64,000 nucleotides of DNA from NCBI GenBank assembly GCA_022616415.1, contig JAKEEU010000343.1, positions 1 through 64,000 on the forward strand, in the 5' to 3' direction. The first letter of the stretch is position 1; each line of letters opens with the position of its first letter. A program made the translations under genes and the position numbers. This DNA is from Candidatus Zhuqueibacterota bacterium (GTDB lineage: Bacteria; Zhuqueibacterota; Zhuqueibacteria; Zhuqueibacterales; Zhuqueibacteraceae). Of the stretch, positions 25,616-34,605 are shown in pieces. The notes beneath the pieces were generated by a model. It did no database searches and was not told the DNA's origin. It worked only from the letters and a program-made list of their open reading frames with translations.

Positions 25616-25683
25616 ACGAACCGCTAATTCACGCGAATGTACGCTAATTTTTTATTCGCGTCGATTGGCGTTAATTCGCGGTT
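25616..25683. repeat. AACCGCGAAT palindromic element, copy 1
   Basis: About 68 bases: AACCGCTAATTCACGCGAATGTACGCTAAT, a T run, then ATTCGCGTCGATTGGCGTTAATTCGCGGTT. The two halves are inverted and each contains repeated ATTCGCGT units. Related copies lie at 33630-33702 and 63861-63920. This copy lies between uppS and tamB. Confidence 0.8.
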
Positions 25684-25730
25684 GACAGATTTGCTTGCAG
25701 CAAATTGCCGCGCTACGCTTTGACATTTTA

Positions 25731-28700
25731 ATGACTATGAATTTCCGGCGCTGGCTTTTTCTGGCCGTCCTGCTGGCAGCCGCCGCCATATTTTTGTCGC
25801 TCGAGGGGTGGCGCTTGCTCAAACGCAGCGAGTGGCTGCAAAATTACGTGCAGCAACAGCTCGCGGCGAAATTTGGCGAGGCGTTGCAGTATCAACACCT
25901 TAAAGCCAATCTTGCGGGCGTACGTTTGCGCCAAGTCACCTACACGCCGCCGGGAGGCGCTTTTGCCGTTTCGATTGAAGAGATCAGCGTCACCTTTCGC
26001 CTTCGCGATCTGCTGAAGCGTTTTCTGCAAAATCGCTCGCCGCAGCGCGTGGCCGCTGCCGATGTCGCGCCGGCGGATTCGCTCTCTTCACCTTCTCTTG
26101 CCGGATATCATCTGGTTGTCTTAATCGAAAGCCCGCGCGTGATCTTGCGCGGCGATTGGGAAACTCGCCTAAAAAAATGGTTGCGATCACAATCTGAGCT
26201 TGCTTCATCTGCCGCCGCTTCCCATGCGGTTCAGCCGCTTCGCCACTCCCCGCCTCAATCCAGCCGGCAAAAAGATTCCGCCTCCACCTCGTCTAATGCG
26301 CGTGCAACGAACCGGGATTGGAATTTCGATTTTCTCAAAAGGCTGGATGTGCGCGACGGCAAGATTCTTTGGGATTCGCCGGACGGCCGCGAGCCAGTTG
26401 TGCTGGCGGATGAGATCGAGGGCAATTTGGATCCGGCGATACTAACCAAGCGCCAGGCCAAATCCGAAGCGCAACTGAGCGGCAAGCTGCTGGCCGCAAG
26501 CGACTACAATTTTTTCATCCGCGCGCTCATCGATATGAAAAGCGGCGGCATCGATTCGATCAAAATTGCTTTGCACGAGTTGTCGTTGCAACGATTGGAT
26601 GATCTTTGGAAGCTCCGCCAGGAAGTTGCCGCTGCCGGCGATGAGAAAGCCGGGGCGCCCGATTCGATGGCAACTCGAGAGCCTTTCTATAAAGCGTGGA
26701 AAATTGGCGGCGGCGTGCTCAGCGGCCGATTTCTCATGTCGCCGAAATCTTCCCGGTTGCAAGACAAGGGAAATGATTCCATAAAGACCGCGATCGACCA
26801 AGGCTTCGCGAGCACGGCGGCGAAATCGATCGCGGAATTGCAAGTGAGCGGCGAGCTGCAAATTCGCGGCGGCCGGTTGCAATTCGGCGAATACTACCCC
26901 GTCACGGTTGGGGCGATCGAAGGCGACGCGCGGCTCAAGGCCGGTGTGCTCGAATGGCATAGCCGCCAGCTCATCAACAAACAAGCCGTGCAGCTTACGG
27001 GCACGATGCGCTTTAACCGGCTCCTTCGGCCCGAGCTTGATCTGGCGGTGACCGGCGACTCATTGATGGCAGCGGAATTTCTCTTTCCATTTCTGCAGGC
27101 CGGCAAGAATTTAACCCACCATTCCAGCGACTCCGCCATGGCCAATTCTCGCGAGCGCTTCCCGATTCGCGGGCGTCTCTCCTTGCAGGGCCGGATCGCC
27201 GGATCGCTCGGCGCGCCAAGCCTCGAAGCGAAAATTTTTTCACCGCTCCTTTCGTTTGACAACCAGCAGGTGCAGCGGTTCTCGGCGCATCTTCTTTACA
27301 CGCTGCCGTCGCATCGCGGCGGCGCCGACTCGAGCATTAAATTGATTGCTGGGGCCGGCGAATTGGACGGTTTGCAGTTAAAAAGCTGGGGTGAATTGAA
27401 TCTGCGGCACCCGCAGCGGCCGCTGCGTTTGAACGTCGTGGCCAATGGTGAGATCACGCCGGTCGTCCTGAATTTGATGGGCAAAAACGAGGGGGAACAA
27501 TCTGCCGCGCTGCCGCGTTTCAACGCCGCGGTCACGGCGCAAATTACCGGGCCGTTGCAGGCGCCAAAAGCCCAAGGGCAATTTACTCTAAATGTTTTGC
27601 ACGAGGCGAACGCGGCCAGAATTTTGCCCGATTTGACGCTATTGGAGAGCGGCCGCTTTCTCGGCCATTTCACTTTGCACCAAGACACGCTGCGAATTGA
27701 GACAAGTATCGATTCATTGGCGCCGGCACGCCAAACCGTCGGGGGCGATTCCAAGCTGCCGCTGGTCGAGCTGAGTGGAGAAATTTACGGACTTTTTGCT
27801 CGCAAGGCCACGCGGCCAAAACAGCGGCCGTTGTTCAAATTGCACGGACACGGCGTTCAGTGGCTGCCGGCGATTTTGGGCAAAGCGCTTCCGGCAGACA
27901 TTGTCTCAAATCTCGTTTTCGACACTTACCTGGATGGCCATGCGGATAGCCTAAACATTCGGATCGAAGGCCGGCGCAAAGCCGAGGGTTATACACTCTT
28001 CCAGCTCTTCGGATATCTTCGTTCTTTTGAAAAAAATCGGCGTTTGATCTCAGGCGATCTCAAGCTGTTTCCCGGAGCGCACAATGAAATCGCGGCTTCG
28101 TATTCGGCGGATTGGCAGGACAGCGTTTTTTATGTGACGGATTTGCGCGCCGAAGACTGGCTCGACGGCGGATTGGAAATCGCAACGGCCGGCAACCATG
28201 AGATTCAAGGGAATCTGAAAATCAAAAAAGCGAAGTTGTCGCGTCTCGTCGAGGGCGTGGCGCGCGAGCTGCCGAAATATGAGGGAAATTTGTTCGGCGA
28301 AATTCGTTTGGCCGGCACGCTCGGCGCGCCTTATGCCGACGGCGATTTTTGGATTCTCGAGGGGCGTTTCAACGGCATCGGCAATTTCTCGCTCACTGGC
28401 AAAACCCGCCTCGACGGCCGAGGCTGGCAAATTAGCAACGTGGAAGTTCGCAAAAACGATCAGCTCTTTTTGCAAGGTGAAATTGGCTATCAGCGCGCGA
28501 CGCGCGAGCCGCGGTTGGAACTGCGCGCTCAAGACGTCGATCTCAGCGAATTTTTGGGCGCGGCGGCCGGCGTGTCGCCGGGCATCGTGACGGGACGCAT
28601 GAGCTTCGATCTAAAAACCGAAGGGGTGGTGCGCGCGCCGGATGGCAGCAAGCGCCTGCCATTGCGCGGCTTTGTCAAAATGCAAAATGGCCGGGTCGTT

Positions 28701-30509
28701 TGGTTTGCGTTTGATGAAATCACGATGAATATGGCGAGCGAAGAAACGGCGGATCGCAACTACTCCTATCTCAGCAAAAACGGCGTCTTTTTTCATCAAG
28801 CCCGATATGAGAAGACCAGCGCCTTCGCTCTCGAAGGCAAGGCGTATTTGCCTTTCAACCTCGAAACGCCTGTTGATCTTTCCCTTGCCGGCGACGGCAA
28901 TTTTCTGGCGGTTTTGCCCGATCTTACCGGCTTTTTTCGGCAGACGGCAAGCTCGGGCCATCTCGATTTGAATGTGGCCGGGCCTTATAAAAATCTTACC
29001 TTGCCCAATTCCTACTTTCGTTTTAAAGACGGTTTCCTGAAAATGAACAAGGTGGCGCCGGCAGCGCACGACATTGTCGGCGAGGCCTTCGTGGATGACC
29101 GCGGCGCTTTTATCAATATTTCAAAATTGGAGGGCAAAATTGGCGACGCCACGCTGCAATTGCGCACGCAAGAATCTCCGCCGAAATTATTGGTAACTGC
29201 GACGAATGGCGCACTGCCGATTTACTATCCCTTGCGCTTGGGCAAGTCGCCATTGCACTTAGGCACCATTTTGGTGAAGTCGAGCGACAACGGCGTGCTC
29301 GTCAACGTTCCGGGATTGATGGAGCGCGGTGAGGTCGGCCGGTTTACAATCGCCGGCCAGGATAGTATGGAAGAGTTTTCGCTTGCCGGGCCGTGGGCGC
29401 ATCCGCTTTTCAAAGGGCGTTTGGCTCTCGAAGGCGTCGATTTCATGTTTCCGTTTGACGAGAATGCCGAACCGGCGGATTCGCTGGTGCGAAAAATTCT
29501 GCTCAACAGCGAATGGGACGTGGTGGTGGAAAGCCGCAAGGACAATCGCTACGTGCAGAAAATGCCGACGGCGCTCGACAAGGTTTACTTGAATTTTGGC
29601 ATCGACGACGCGCTCAGCCGCTTGCATTTCACCGGCATCTTGCAGGACAGCACCTTCCGCACCGAGGGCACTTTGATTTCCACTCGCGGGACGGTGGAGT
29701 ATCTCGATCTCAATTTTCGGGTGGAGAAGTTCGGCGCCGAGTTCGACAAGAGCGACTGGCTGCCGATCGTTTATGGCCGGGCGTGGACGACGCTGGCCGA
29801 CTCGACCAATTTCCCTTATCATGTTTATCTCACGCTGCACACGGTTGATTCCGTGACGCGCGAAGAAGTGGAGCGCGGCCGCTTTCAAAATGCTTATTTC
29901 AAGTTAAGCTCGGATCGGCCGGGCAGCATTTTGGAAAATACCCAACAACAAATTCTGGCGACGCTCGGCTACTCTCTGGAGAACGTCCGCGCCAAAGCCA
30001 CCGAGGCGGTCGGCATCAGCACGGATAATTTGGTTTTTCGCCCGTTGATTCGCCCGGTGGAACGGCAGCTCGAGCGCCATCTCGGCCTCGACGTGGTGCG
30101 GCTCAGCTCGCGTTTCACGCGCAATTTTCTGGTGGCCAATTTCAACAACGACACTGCCTCACGTTTGGCCGCGCCGGCGCCAAGCGAAAATCACAAAGAG
30201 AGTGCGGCGCTCGCCATGCTGCAGAGCACGCGGCTGTTGATCGGCAAATATTTATGGAGCGATCTGTATCTGAATTACATCGGCCAGGTCGAAGTCGGCC
30301 CCGACGAAACGCTCGCCACGACGCTCAAACCTCGCCCGCTGTTGCGACACACGTTGGGCTTGGAATATCGCATCAACCCGGCGATGATGCTGCAGTTTGA
30401 GTACGATTACAATCCTTTGCTCGTCAACAATAGGGAAGACAGCCGCATCTGGCTGCGGCACTCATTTCCGGTGGATTTTGGGGGGAAGCCGGATGAGAAA
30501 CAAGAATGA
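25731..30509 (+). CDS. tamB: TamB-like translocation and assembly module protein (DUF490)
   Basis: A 1592-residue protein with an N-terminal signal anchor (WLFLAVLLAAAAIFLSLEGW), a very long run of beta-strand repeats forming a periplasmic groove, and a C-terminal DUF490 domain (from about 1250: FGAEFDKSDWLPIVYGRAW ... ending LEYRINPAMMLQFEYDYNPLL). TamB spans the periplasm and helps move phospholipid or barrel proteins to the outer membrane. The start is one of two close ATGs (25731 or 25737). No TamA lies next to it; a D15-type barrel protein is encoded 20 kb away. Confidence 0.88.
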   Translation: MTMNFRRWLFLAVLLAAAAIFLSLEGWRLLKRSEWLQNYVQQQLAAKFGEALQYQHLKANLAGVRLRQVTYTPPGGAFAVSIEEISVTFRLRDLLKRFLQNRSPQRVAAADVAPADSLSSPSLAGYHLVVLIESPRVILRGDWETRLKKWLRSQSELASSAAASHAVQPLRHSPPQSSRQKDSASTSSNARATNRDWNFDFLKRLDVRDGKILWDSPDGREPVVLADEIEGNLDPAILTKRQAKSEAQLSGKLLAASDYNFFIRALIDMKSGGIDSIKIALHELSLQRLDDLWKLRQEVAAAGDEKAGAPDSMATREPFYKAWKIGGGVLSGRFLMSPKSSRLQDKGNDSIKTAIDQGFASTAAKSIAELQVSGELQIRGGRLQFGEYYPVTVGAIEGDARLKAGVLEWHSRQLINKQAVQLTGTMRFNRLLRPELDLAVTGDSLMAAEFLFPFLQAGKNLTHHSSDSAMANSRERFPIRGRLSLQGRIAGSLGAPSLEAKIFSPLLSFDNQQVQRFSAHLLYTLPSHRGGADSSIKLIAGAGELDGLQLKSWGELNLRHPQRPLRLNVVANGEITPVVLNLMGKNEGEQSAALPRFNAAVTAQITGPLQAPKAQGQFTLNVLHEANAARILPDLTLLESGRFLGHFTLHQDTLRIETSIDSLAPARQTVGGDSKLPLVELSGEIYGLFARKATRPKQRPLFKLHGHGVQWLPAILGKALPADIVSNLVFDTYLDGHADSLNIRIEGRRKAEGYTLFQLFGYLRSFEKNRRLISGDLKLFPGAHNEIAASYSADWQDSVFYVTDLRAEDWLDGGLEIATAGNHEIQGNLKIKKAKLSRLVEGVARELPKYEGNLFGEIRLAGTLGAPYADGDFWILEGRFNGIGNFSLTGKTRLDGRGWQISNVEVRKNDQLFLQGEIGYQRATREPRLELRAQDVDLSEFLGAAAGVSPGIVTGRMSFDLKTEGVVRAPDGSKRLPLRGFVKMQNGRVVWFAFDEITMNMASEETADRNYSYLSKNGVFFHQARYEKTSAFALEGKAYLPFNLETPVDLSLAGDGNFLAVLPDLTGFFRQTASSGHLDLNVAGPYKNLTLPNSYFRFKDGFLKMNKVAPAAHDIVGEAFVDDRGAFINISKLEGKIGDATLQLRTQESPPKLLVTATNGALPIYYPLRLGKSPLHLGTILVKSSDNGVLVNVPGLMERGEVGRFTIAGQDSMEEFSLAGPWAHPLFKGRLALEGVDFMFPFDENAEPADSLVRKILLNSEWDVVVESRKDNRYVQKMPTALDKVYLNFGIDDALSRLHFTGILQDSTFRTEGTLISTRGTVEYLDLNFRVEKFGAEFDKSDWLPIVYGRAWTTLADSTNFPYHVYLTLHTVDSVTREEVERGRFQNAYFKLSSDRPGSILENTQQQILATLGYSLENVRAKATEAVGISTDNLVFRPLIRPVERQLERHLGLDVVRLSSRFTRNFLVANFNNDTASRLAAPAPSENHKESAALAMLQSTRLLIGKYLWSDLYLNYIGQVEVGPDETLATTLKPRPLLRHTLGLEYRINPAMMLQFEYDYNPLLVNNREDSRIWLRHSFPVDFGGKPDEKQE

Positions 30510-30528
30510 GATTTTTAAAGCGGGACTT

Positions 30529-32076
30529 TCACTCCTTCCGCAACACAATATCCCCGCTCGTCTCGATCTGCACGAGCGTGCCGCCATTTCCCATCGCCAT
30601 CTTTATCGTTTTGCCTTCGCTGCCGTCGAGGTAAACCGGAAAATCCGAACGAATTTTGCCGTATTCCGTGCGCGCCGAAATTTGCACCGCCGCCGAAGCC
30701 GGCAGCGCCAACGTTACCGGTTTGTACGTCGTGAACAAGTTGATTCTGCCGTTGGCCGGCAATTTTTCAATTTGCGAAACTTCGATGGGACTGCTGTCGC
30801 CGCGCACCTCGATAGAGCCGGCTGTTCTTTTCAAAATGACATATTTGTATGAGTTGGTGACTTCCACATTGCCGCTGACGCCGTCGGCCATCACGCTGCA
30901 TGAGCTGCCATCGATCTTCAGGTTGCCGCCGACGTTTTCGGCGCGGATGGGTTTGTACGAAGAGAGAATGGAGACATCTTTCTTGATGTCATTCACAGTG
31001 ACGCTACTCGAGTTGCCATCAACAGTCAAAACGCCGCCGACCTGTTCGACGAGAATATCCTGGTAGGAGGTGCGAATGGAAACGTCGTTGGCAATCACGC
31101 GCGCGGTCACGGCGCTGGATTGTCCGGAGATTTTCAACGCACCGCCGATGCTATCTACCTGAATCGGTTGATAGCTCGACTCAATGATGGCATCCTGCCG
31201 GACGCCGGCCACAGTAACGCCGCAGCTTTGTCCATTCACCGTCAGCTTCCCGCCAATTCGCGCAACGTTGATCGGCTTATAAGATGAAGTGATGAGGCAA
31301 TCCCCGCCGACACCGGCACCCTTCACCTCGCTGCTTTGGCCGTTGATGCTCAGCGTCCTGCCGATTTTCTTGAAGCTGACCGGCTTGTAGCTGTTGTCCA
31401 CGCGGGCATCGCCGGTAATATTCTCCAACGTGACCGCGCCGCTGCTGTTGCGCACTATCACTGCGCCTTGAAAATCGCGAATCTCGACGGCAGCATAGTT
31501 GTTTTGCAAATCAAGAGAGCCTTGGCAACGCTCGACCGCAACCTCGCCGGAGGTGTTTTCGATTTGCAATGTGCCATTGACATTCTCGATGGTGATATCG
31601 CCGTACTGATTTTCGATCACCAAAGCCTGGCTGGCGGGCACCTGCACGCGCAGCTCCGTTGACATCGAGAAGCCGTCGGCGTTGCGGTCGAAGACCAAAT
31701 TCATCAGACGGCGAAACCCGCTGTCACGGCGCTGATATTTATCGCGCGGCGTTTTCAAAGTGGCGCGAAAACCCTGGCGATACGGCTCGAGCACCAACTG
31801 CGTGCTTGTAAAAAACTCTTTCACGAGATCGGGGTCAGCCTTGCTCAGTTCGACGATGGCTTCTGCCACAATTTCATTTTGCCCTTGTCCGGTCACGATA
31901 ATATCAGCCTGTGACATATCGATATACAGGGTTTTGCCCGGCGCCGAAGTTATGCGTTGTGAATAAGATCGTCTCTCCGTCACACGCGCGCGCTCGCCCG
32001 CCGTCGCAAAACTCCCGCTGAAAGTCAATATCAACAAGAGAACAAAAACTTTTTTCATTGTTGTCGCCATTTTCAT
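30529..32076 (-). CDS. Secreted DUF4097-like protein with six 36-residue repeats
   Basis: A 515-residue protein with a signal peptide (KKVFVLLLILTFSGSFATAG). From residue 146 it is built of short beta turns, as in DUF4097 adhesin-like or polymer-forming proteins. Residues 222-437 hold six 36-residue repeats of the type GD..I.SSYKPI.V..IGG.L.I.GQSS.VT..GV, likely coils of a beta helix. GAGG lies 8 bases upstream of the ATG at 32076. It is downstream of the sigma/anti-sigma pair (32288-33555) on the same strand and may be part of that envelope response. It is convergent with tamB, 19 bases apart. Confidence 0.82.
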   Translation of the reverse strand: MKMATTMKKVFVLLLILTFSGSFATAGERARVTERRSYSQRITSAPGKTLYIDMSQADIIVTGQGQNEIVAEAIVELSKADPDLVKEFFTSTQLVLEPYRQGFRATLKTPRDKYQRRDSGFRRLMNLVFDRNADGFSMSTELRVQVPASQALVIENQYGDITIENVNGTLQIENTSGEVAVERCQGSLDLQNNYAAVEIRDFQGAVIVRNSSGAVTLENITGDARVDNSYKPVSFKKIGRTLSINGQSSEVKGAGVGGDCLITSSYKPINVARIGGKLTVNGQSCGVTVAGVRQDAIIESSYQPIQVDSIGGALKISGQSSAVTARVIANDVSIRTSYQDILVEQVGGVLTVDGNSSSVTVNDIKKDVSILSSYKPIRAENVGGNLKIDGSSCSVMADGVSGNVEVTNSYKYVILKRTAGSIEVRGDSSPIEVSQIEKLPANGRINLFTTYKPVTLALPASAAVQISARTEYGKIRSDFPVYLDGSEGKTIKMAMGNGGTLVQIETSGDIVLRKE

Positions 32077-32115
32077 AAAGCACCTCGCGTTAGCGAAATT
32101 ACGGGATCGCCGGAG

Positions 32116-32184
32116 TGGTGGACTGGTGGATTAGTGGATTGATGGATCGCTGGATTGATGGATTGGTGGATTGATGGATTGGTG
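32116..32184. repeat. Tandem 8-bp repeat array (TGRTGGAT)
   Basis: About eight degenerate copies of an octamer close to TGATGGAT or TGGTGGAT follow each other, between the DUF4097 gene and the anti-sigma gene. A shorter similar stretch (TTGATGGATTTTTGGATTACTGGAT) lies near 15112-15137. Likely slippage-prone. Confidence 0.8.
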
Positions 32185-32202
32185 AAGTCATAAAATACTT
32201 TG

Positions 32203-32282
32203 CTCCATCACTCCAATGCTCCATCACTCCAATGCTCCATCACTCCATTACTCCAACACTCCATTACTCCAACACTCCGGCA
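32203..32282. repeat. Tandem 16-bp repeat array, five units
   Basis: Five consecutive 16-base units beginning CTCCATCACTCCAATG, twice identical, then with one to four changes. The array ends within a few bases of the anti-sigma stop codon at 32288. Confidence 0.85.
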
Positions 32283-32287
32283 CTTCA

Positions 32288-32896
32288 TCAACCAGACATT
32301 CTCAACAATTCCTGAAGCGTTTCTTTTTTATCTTGCAGCGCGGCGAGCAAATAGCGCCGGATGTGCGCGTTGGCCGGATTGGTTGCGAGCGCTTCCTTGC
32401 ATCTCAAGATTTGCGCGTCAATTGTTTCAAGGCGGTCGCGATAGAGCAGCATCAGATCAACGTCCAGCTTCGCCATCTGCGGCAACGCGATGGCCTCAAG
32501 CTCGGCGATGGCGGCGGCATACTCGCGTTCTTTCTTTTCAACTTGTTCCAACGCGGCGCCGGCAAGCAATCGTGAGTCGCTCGGCTTAGGCTTGAGAAGA
32601 AAATAAGAACCTAATCCAACTGCCACGAGCAAAACCGCGGCCATGCGCAGCAGCGTCCACTTATGCTCTTGCAACCATGCCAGCCGGCGCTTTTGTTGCT
32701 CGGCGCGCAGCGCGTTTTCAATCTTCGCCCATAGCAGCGGGTTTGCAACCGGCGGCTTCAGGCTTTTCGCAAGCGTGAGCAACTGCACATCCTGTGCGAG
32801 CAGCCGTTGGCACTCGGCACAGCTTGGCGCGTGGCGATTGAAAACGGTTTCCTCCATCTCGCCCAGTTTGAATTGGCGATAAACTTTACAACTCAT
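32288..32896 (-). CDS. Membrane-bound zinc-finger anti-sigma factor
   Basis: A 202-residue protein. The N-terminal zinc motif H-x3-C-x2-C is RHAPSCAEC (about residues 21-29), and a single membrane helix lies at about 82-102 (LRMAAVLLVAVGLGSYFLL). The extracytoplasmic part (about 105-202) is helical and coiled-coil-like, with ALEQVEKKEREYAAAIAELEAI. It should hold the ECF sigma factor encoded upstream at the membrane; the outer helical domain may be the sensor. Its start overlaps the sigma gene stop by four bases. Confidence 0.85.
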   Translation of the reverse strand: MSCKVYRQFKLGEMEETVFNRHAPSCAECQRLLAQDVQLLTLAKSLKPPVANPLLWAKIENALRAEQQKRRLAWLQEHKWTLLRMAAVLLVAVGLGSYFLLKPKPSDSRLLAGAALEQVEKKEREYAAAIAELEAIALPQMAKLDVDLMLLYRDRLETIDAQILRCKEALATNPANAHIRRYLLAALQDKKETLQELLRMSG

Positions 32897-33555
32897 GGCA
32901 TCACCTCGGTGCGAATATCGGCAAGCAAAGCACGCAAACGGGTTTTGGCGTTGAAGATTTGTGACTTCACCGTTCCCACGTTCAGCGACAAAATCTCGGC
33001 GATCTCCTCTTGTTTAAGCTCCTCCACCGCAAACAAAACAAAGCACGCCCGCATGCGCTCGGGCAGCGTGGCGATGGCCTCTTCAAGCTGCAAGCGCAAT
33101 TCGACGCTCGGTAAAAAATGATCGGCGGTTTCCTCTATCGTCCGGCGCCGGTCGCTTTGGCGCTTCTGAATCATGTCGAAGCAAACGTTCATCATAATGC
33201 GAAACAGATAGGTGCTGAATTTGGCGCCGAACTGAAATTGCGTGATGCTGCGATACAGTTTGAGAAAAGCCGTCTGCACCGCATCTTCGGCGTCTTCCTG
33301 CCGGCCGAGCATGCGCAGTCCCATGCTGAGCAACGGCGGCTCGAAGTGCCGGTAGATCGTTTCGTAAGCGCGCAGATCGCCCTGCTGACAGCGGCGGATG
33401 ATCTCGTGCTCGTTTTCAAGCTCGCGAACCAGAGCTAGCGCTCCCAAAAATGCGTGAGCGAAGTCGGACTTGGGCGTGGAGATCTTTCTAAATTTGAAGC
33501 CTCGTCTGCCCAAGTCCGACTTCACAAACAAAACAAACATGAATTCACAATTCAC
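32893..33555 (-). CDS. RNA polymerase sigma factor, ECF family (start uncertain)
   Basis: An ECF sigma factor with region 2 (GRQEDAEDAVQTAFLKLYRSI, KFSTYLFRIMMNVCFDMIQK) and region 4 (LPERMRACFVLFAVEELKQEEIAEIL, then NVGTVKSQIFNAKTRLRALL). The frame from the GTG at 33555 gives 220 residues. However, residues about 11-32 are encoded by a dispersed inverted repeat (33460-33523) and look unlike a sigma factor. A start at the TTG at 33447 would give 184 residues, the normal length, but has no clear ribosome-binding site. It is coupled to the anti-sigma gene. Confidence 0.88.
   Translation of the reverse strand: MNCEFMFVLFVKSDLGRRGFKFRKISTPKSDFAHAFLGALALVRELENEHEIIRRCQQGDLRAYETIYRHFEPPLLSMGLRMLGRQEDAEDAVQTAFLKLYRSITQFQFGAKFSTYLFRIMMNVCFDMIQKRQSDRRRTIEETADHFLPSVELRLQLEEAIATLPERMRACFVLFAVEELKQEEIAEILSLNVGTVKSQIFNAKTRLRALLADIRTEVMP
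33460..33523. repeat. AAGTCGGACTTG inverted repeat, copy 1
   Basis: GAAGTCGGACTTGGGC (33460-33475) and GCCCAAGTCCGACTTC (33508-33523): perfect 16-bp arms with a 32-base loop. It overlaps the 5' end of the sigma factor reading frame. The second copy at 33760-33822 has matching changes in both arms. Confidence 0.85.
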
Positions 33556-33629
33556 CTACTTAGACGGATAAGCCATGGATAAGGTTTAGTCTCTCTAAAA
33601 TGAATTCTATGCTTTTTCGGCAAACATTT

Positions 33630-33702
33630 TTAAACCGCGAATCAGCGCCAATGAACGCTAATATTTTTTATTCGCGTAAATTTGCGTTTATTCGCGGTTA
33701 AG
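33630..33702. repeat. AACCGCGAAT palindromic element, copy 2
   Basis: TTAAACCGCGAATCAGCGCCAATGAACGCTAAT, T run, then ATTCGCGTAAATTTGCGTTTATTCGCGGTTAA. Same family as 25616-25683 and 63861-63920. It lies between the divergent sigma factor and DUF4013 genes. Confidence 0.8.
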
Positions 33703-33759
33703 AAAAAACCTTTGCAAAATTCAAACATTTTGTTAGTTTTTCGTACAAGAGAGATGAGC

Positions 33760-33822
33760 GAAGTCGGACTTGTGCAAACAAAAATTACTTCAACTAAATC
33801 CCACGGGCACAAGTCCGACTTC
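33760..33822. repeat. AAGTCGGACTTG inverted repeat, copy 2
   Basis: GAAGTCGGACTTGTGC (33760-33775) and GCACAAGTCCGACTTC (33807-33822), perfect 16-bp arms. Compared with copy 1, a G to T change in the left arm is matched by C to A in the right arm. It ends 21 bases before the DUF4013 start codon. Confidence 0.85.
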
Positions 33823-33843
33823 ACCCTCACTCCAGGAGCACTC

Positions 33844-34503
33844 ATGAACTATTCCGAGGCTTTATCTTTTACTTTTCAAGACAAAGACTGGCTGAAAAAA
33901 ACGGCCATTGGCGGCTTTTGCCTCTTCATTGCGGTTTTTTCGGGCATTCTCTTTTTCATCGGTTTTTTTGCGATCGGATACTACCTCGCCGTGCTCCGCA
34001 ACGTCATCCACGGCGAAGAAAAAATCCTGCCGGAATGGGACAATAATTGGGGCAAATTTTTTGCAGACGGCCTGATGGGCGCCATCATCATGCTCATTAA
34101 TTTTCTCGTCATCGGCGGTTTGGGCGCGATCGTCATCGTCGGCCTCGCCACCTCCTCCGATCTCGCCGACTACGAAATGGTTTTGGGCATCGTGTTCACG
34201 GCCATCGGCATGGCCATCGGTCTCATCGTCACCACCAACCTTTGCTTCGTCCAGTTTGCCAAAACCAATGATTTTGCCGCCGCTTTTCGCATCTCGGAAA
34301 TTGCCGATTTGCTGAAAAATGATCTCGGCAACTTTCTGACCATTGTGATTTTTGTCTCGATTCTCAATGCCATTCTTTTTTTGGCCGGGCTTGGCATCTT
34401 CTCGCCCTTCACCAACTTTTGGGGTTATTTGATCCAGGCGCATCTTTTCGGGCAATACGCCAGGAGAGTGAGAACGGCCGCTCCGGTTATCCAATCGGCT
34501 TGA
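33844..34503 (+). CDS. DUF4013-like integral membrane protein
   Basis: A 219-residue protein that begins MNYSEALSFTFQDKDWLKK, the typical start of DUF4013 proteins, followed by about five long hydrophobic segments with Gly-rich turns (FFIGFFAIGYYLAVLRNVI, WDNNWGKFFADGLMGAII). The family has no known activity. AGGAG lies 6 bases before the ATG at 33844; upstream open frame overlaps the palindromic repeats and is not coding. It is followed by the SpoIIE-type phosphatase gene. Confidence 0.8.
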   Translation: MNYSEALSFTFQDKDWLKKTAIGGFCLFIAVFSGILFFIGFFAIGYYLAVLRNVIHGEEKILPEWDNNWGKFFADGLMGAIIMLINFLVIGGLGAIVIVGLATSSDLADYEMVLGIVFTAIGMAIGLIVTTNLCFVQFAKTNDFAAAFRISEIADLLKNDLGNFLTIVIFVSILNAILFLAGLGIFSPFTNFWGYLIQAHLFGQYARRVRTAAPVIQSA

Positions 34504-34605
34504 GGCAAAGAAATCCGCCGTGTTGGACAAGGTCTCGATAAATTTAAAATAAGCAAACCGCGTAAGACAGACTGGCAGTCTGTGCTACGTTTCTGTGCTA
34601 CGGTT

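Noticed and set aside
32203..32282. Possible CRISPR array
   Set aside because: Units are directly adjacent 16-mers without unique spacers, so it is a simple tandem repeat.
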